Below are positions 6,956-7,299 of a stretch of DNA of 7,299 nucleotides, in pieces. Numbering within the stretch: position 1 is the first letter of the stretch; every line of letters begins with the position of its first letter. This stretch comes from Frankiales bacterium (GTDB lineage Bacteria; Actinomycetota; Actinomycetes; Mycobacteriales; SCTD01), in the NCBI GenBank assembly GCA_025464795.1, contig JAODNB010000122.1, forward strand, positions 1 to 7,299, in the 5' to 3' direction. The notes below the pieces were generated by a model. That model did no database searches. It worked only from the letters and a program-made list of their open reading frames with translations, and was not told the DNA's origin. The position numbers were made by a program, and so were the translations under genes.

Positions 6956-7299
6956 TCAGAACACCCCCGGGACGTGCCGACGACCGCGCCGCTCGAGCTC
7001 GTCGAGCACGCGGCGCTCGAGCTGCTTGACCACGCTGTCCACGATCTCCTCCATCTGCCGACGGCCGAGGACCGACGGCGCTGGCGCCCCGGCTCCGCCG
7101 TGGTTCACCATCACCGGCTGTTCGTCGCTCACGAAAGCGCCTTCCTGCTCGTGGTGCTGGCTCGCTGCTGCGGCCTGGAACGCCGCCACTGCTCCGGGCG
7201 GCATGTCCGCGCCGGCCGGCGGTGCTGCTGCGTCTGTCCCCCGGCTGCGGCGCAGCACGAGGTCAGCCGTGCCGGTGAGGGAGGGCAGGGCTGGAGCGG
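6956..7299 (-). CDS. Ala/Pro-rich protein with charged C-terminal helix, 5' partial
   Basis: The frame is open from the right edge to the TGA at 6956-6958, giving 113 visible residues. A GTG at 7258 could start a 100-residue protein, but no Shine-Dalgarno sequence precedes it and the codons before it read as ordinary protein (APALPSLTGTADL), so I take the gene as truncated by the window. Counted from that GTG, residues 8-62 are low-complexity and rich in Ala, Pro, Gly and His, hence probably disordered. Residues about 65-92 form a charged amphipathic helix (QMEEIVDSVVKQLERRVLDE) followed by a basic tail RRGRRHVPGVF. I do not recognise the family with confidence. It sits where Afp/PVC loci have the small gene between tube and LysM protein. 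It may be an assembly partner whose helix docks on tube or baseplate; that is inference from position. Confidence 0.65.
   Translation of the reverse strand, partial: APALPSLTGTADLVLRRSRGTDAAAPPAGADMPPGAVAAFQAAAASQHHEQEGAFVSDEQPVMVNHGGAGAPAPSVLGRRQMEEIVDSVVKQLERRVLDELERRGRRHVPGVF

Overview
The window is GC-rich with strong G/C preference at third codon positions, frequent GTG starts and almost no intergenic space, which points to a high-GC actinobacterium. I cannot name the genus. Nearly all of it (973-7299, minus strand) is part of an operon for a contractile, phage-tail-like injection particle of the extracellular contractile injection system (eCIS; Afp/PVC/Streptomyces CIS) type.

Reading the operon in the direction of transcription (right to left): (1) the C-terminal part of an Ala/Pro-rich protein with a charged C-terminal helix, cut by the right edge; (2) a LysM-tailed tube/baseplate-hub protein (Afp7-like); (3) a VgrG-like central spike (Afp8-like); (4) a gp25-family baseplate wedge protein (Afp9-like); (5) a putative baseplate assembly protein with a baseplate-J-type C-terminal half (Afp11-like); (6) a tail protein I family wedge protein (Afp12-like); (7) a small protein with two four-cysteine zinc ribbons and a single C-terminal membrane helix. 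Every junction is abutting or overlaps by 1-4 bases (TGATG, GTGA, ATGA), so the set is almost certainly one translationally coupled transcript. Its promoter, sheath, tube, ATPase and any tape measure must lie outside the window.

On the plus strand, 1-968 holds the 3' end of a gene for a protein made of about four tandem Ig-like/carboxypeptidase-regulatory-like beta repeats. It is convergent with the operon, and only 4 bases separate the two stop codons. DUF4255 (Pvc16/Afp16-type cap) proteins in eCIS loci can carry C-terminal domains of this kind, so it may be the tail of such a protein, but the diagnostic N-terminus is not in view.

Taken together, genes 2-6 build the hub, spike and wedges of the baseplate. 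The zinc-ribbon membrane protein coupled to their end is the least explained component and a reasonable candidate for linking the particle to the cytoplasmic membrane. No PAAR tip gene is present at the place where Afp/PVC loci have one (between gp25 and baseplate J). I saw no tRNA, rRNA, CRISPR array, insertion sequence or convincing terminator, and no gene-free stretch longer than a few bases.
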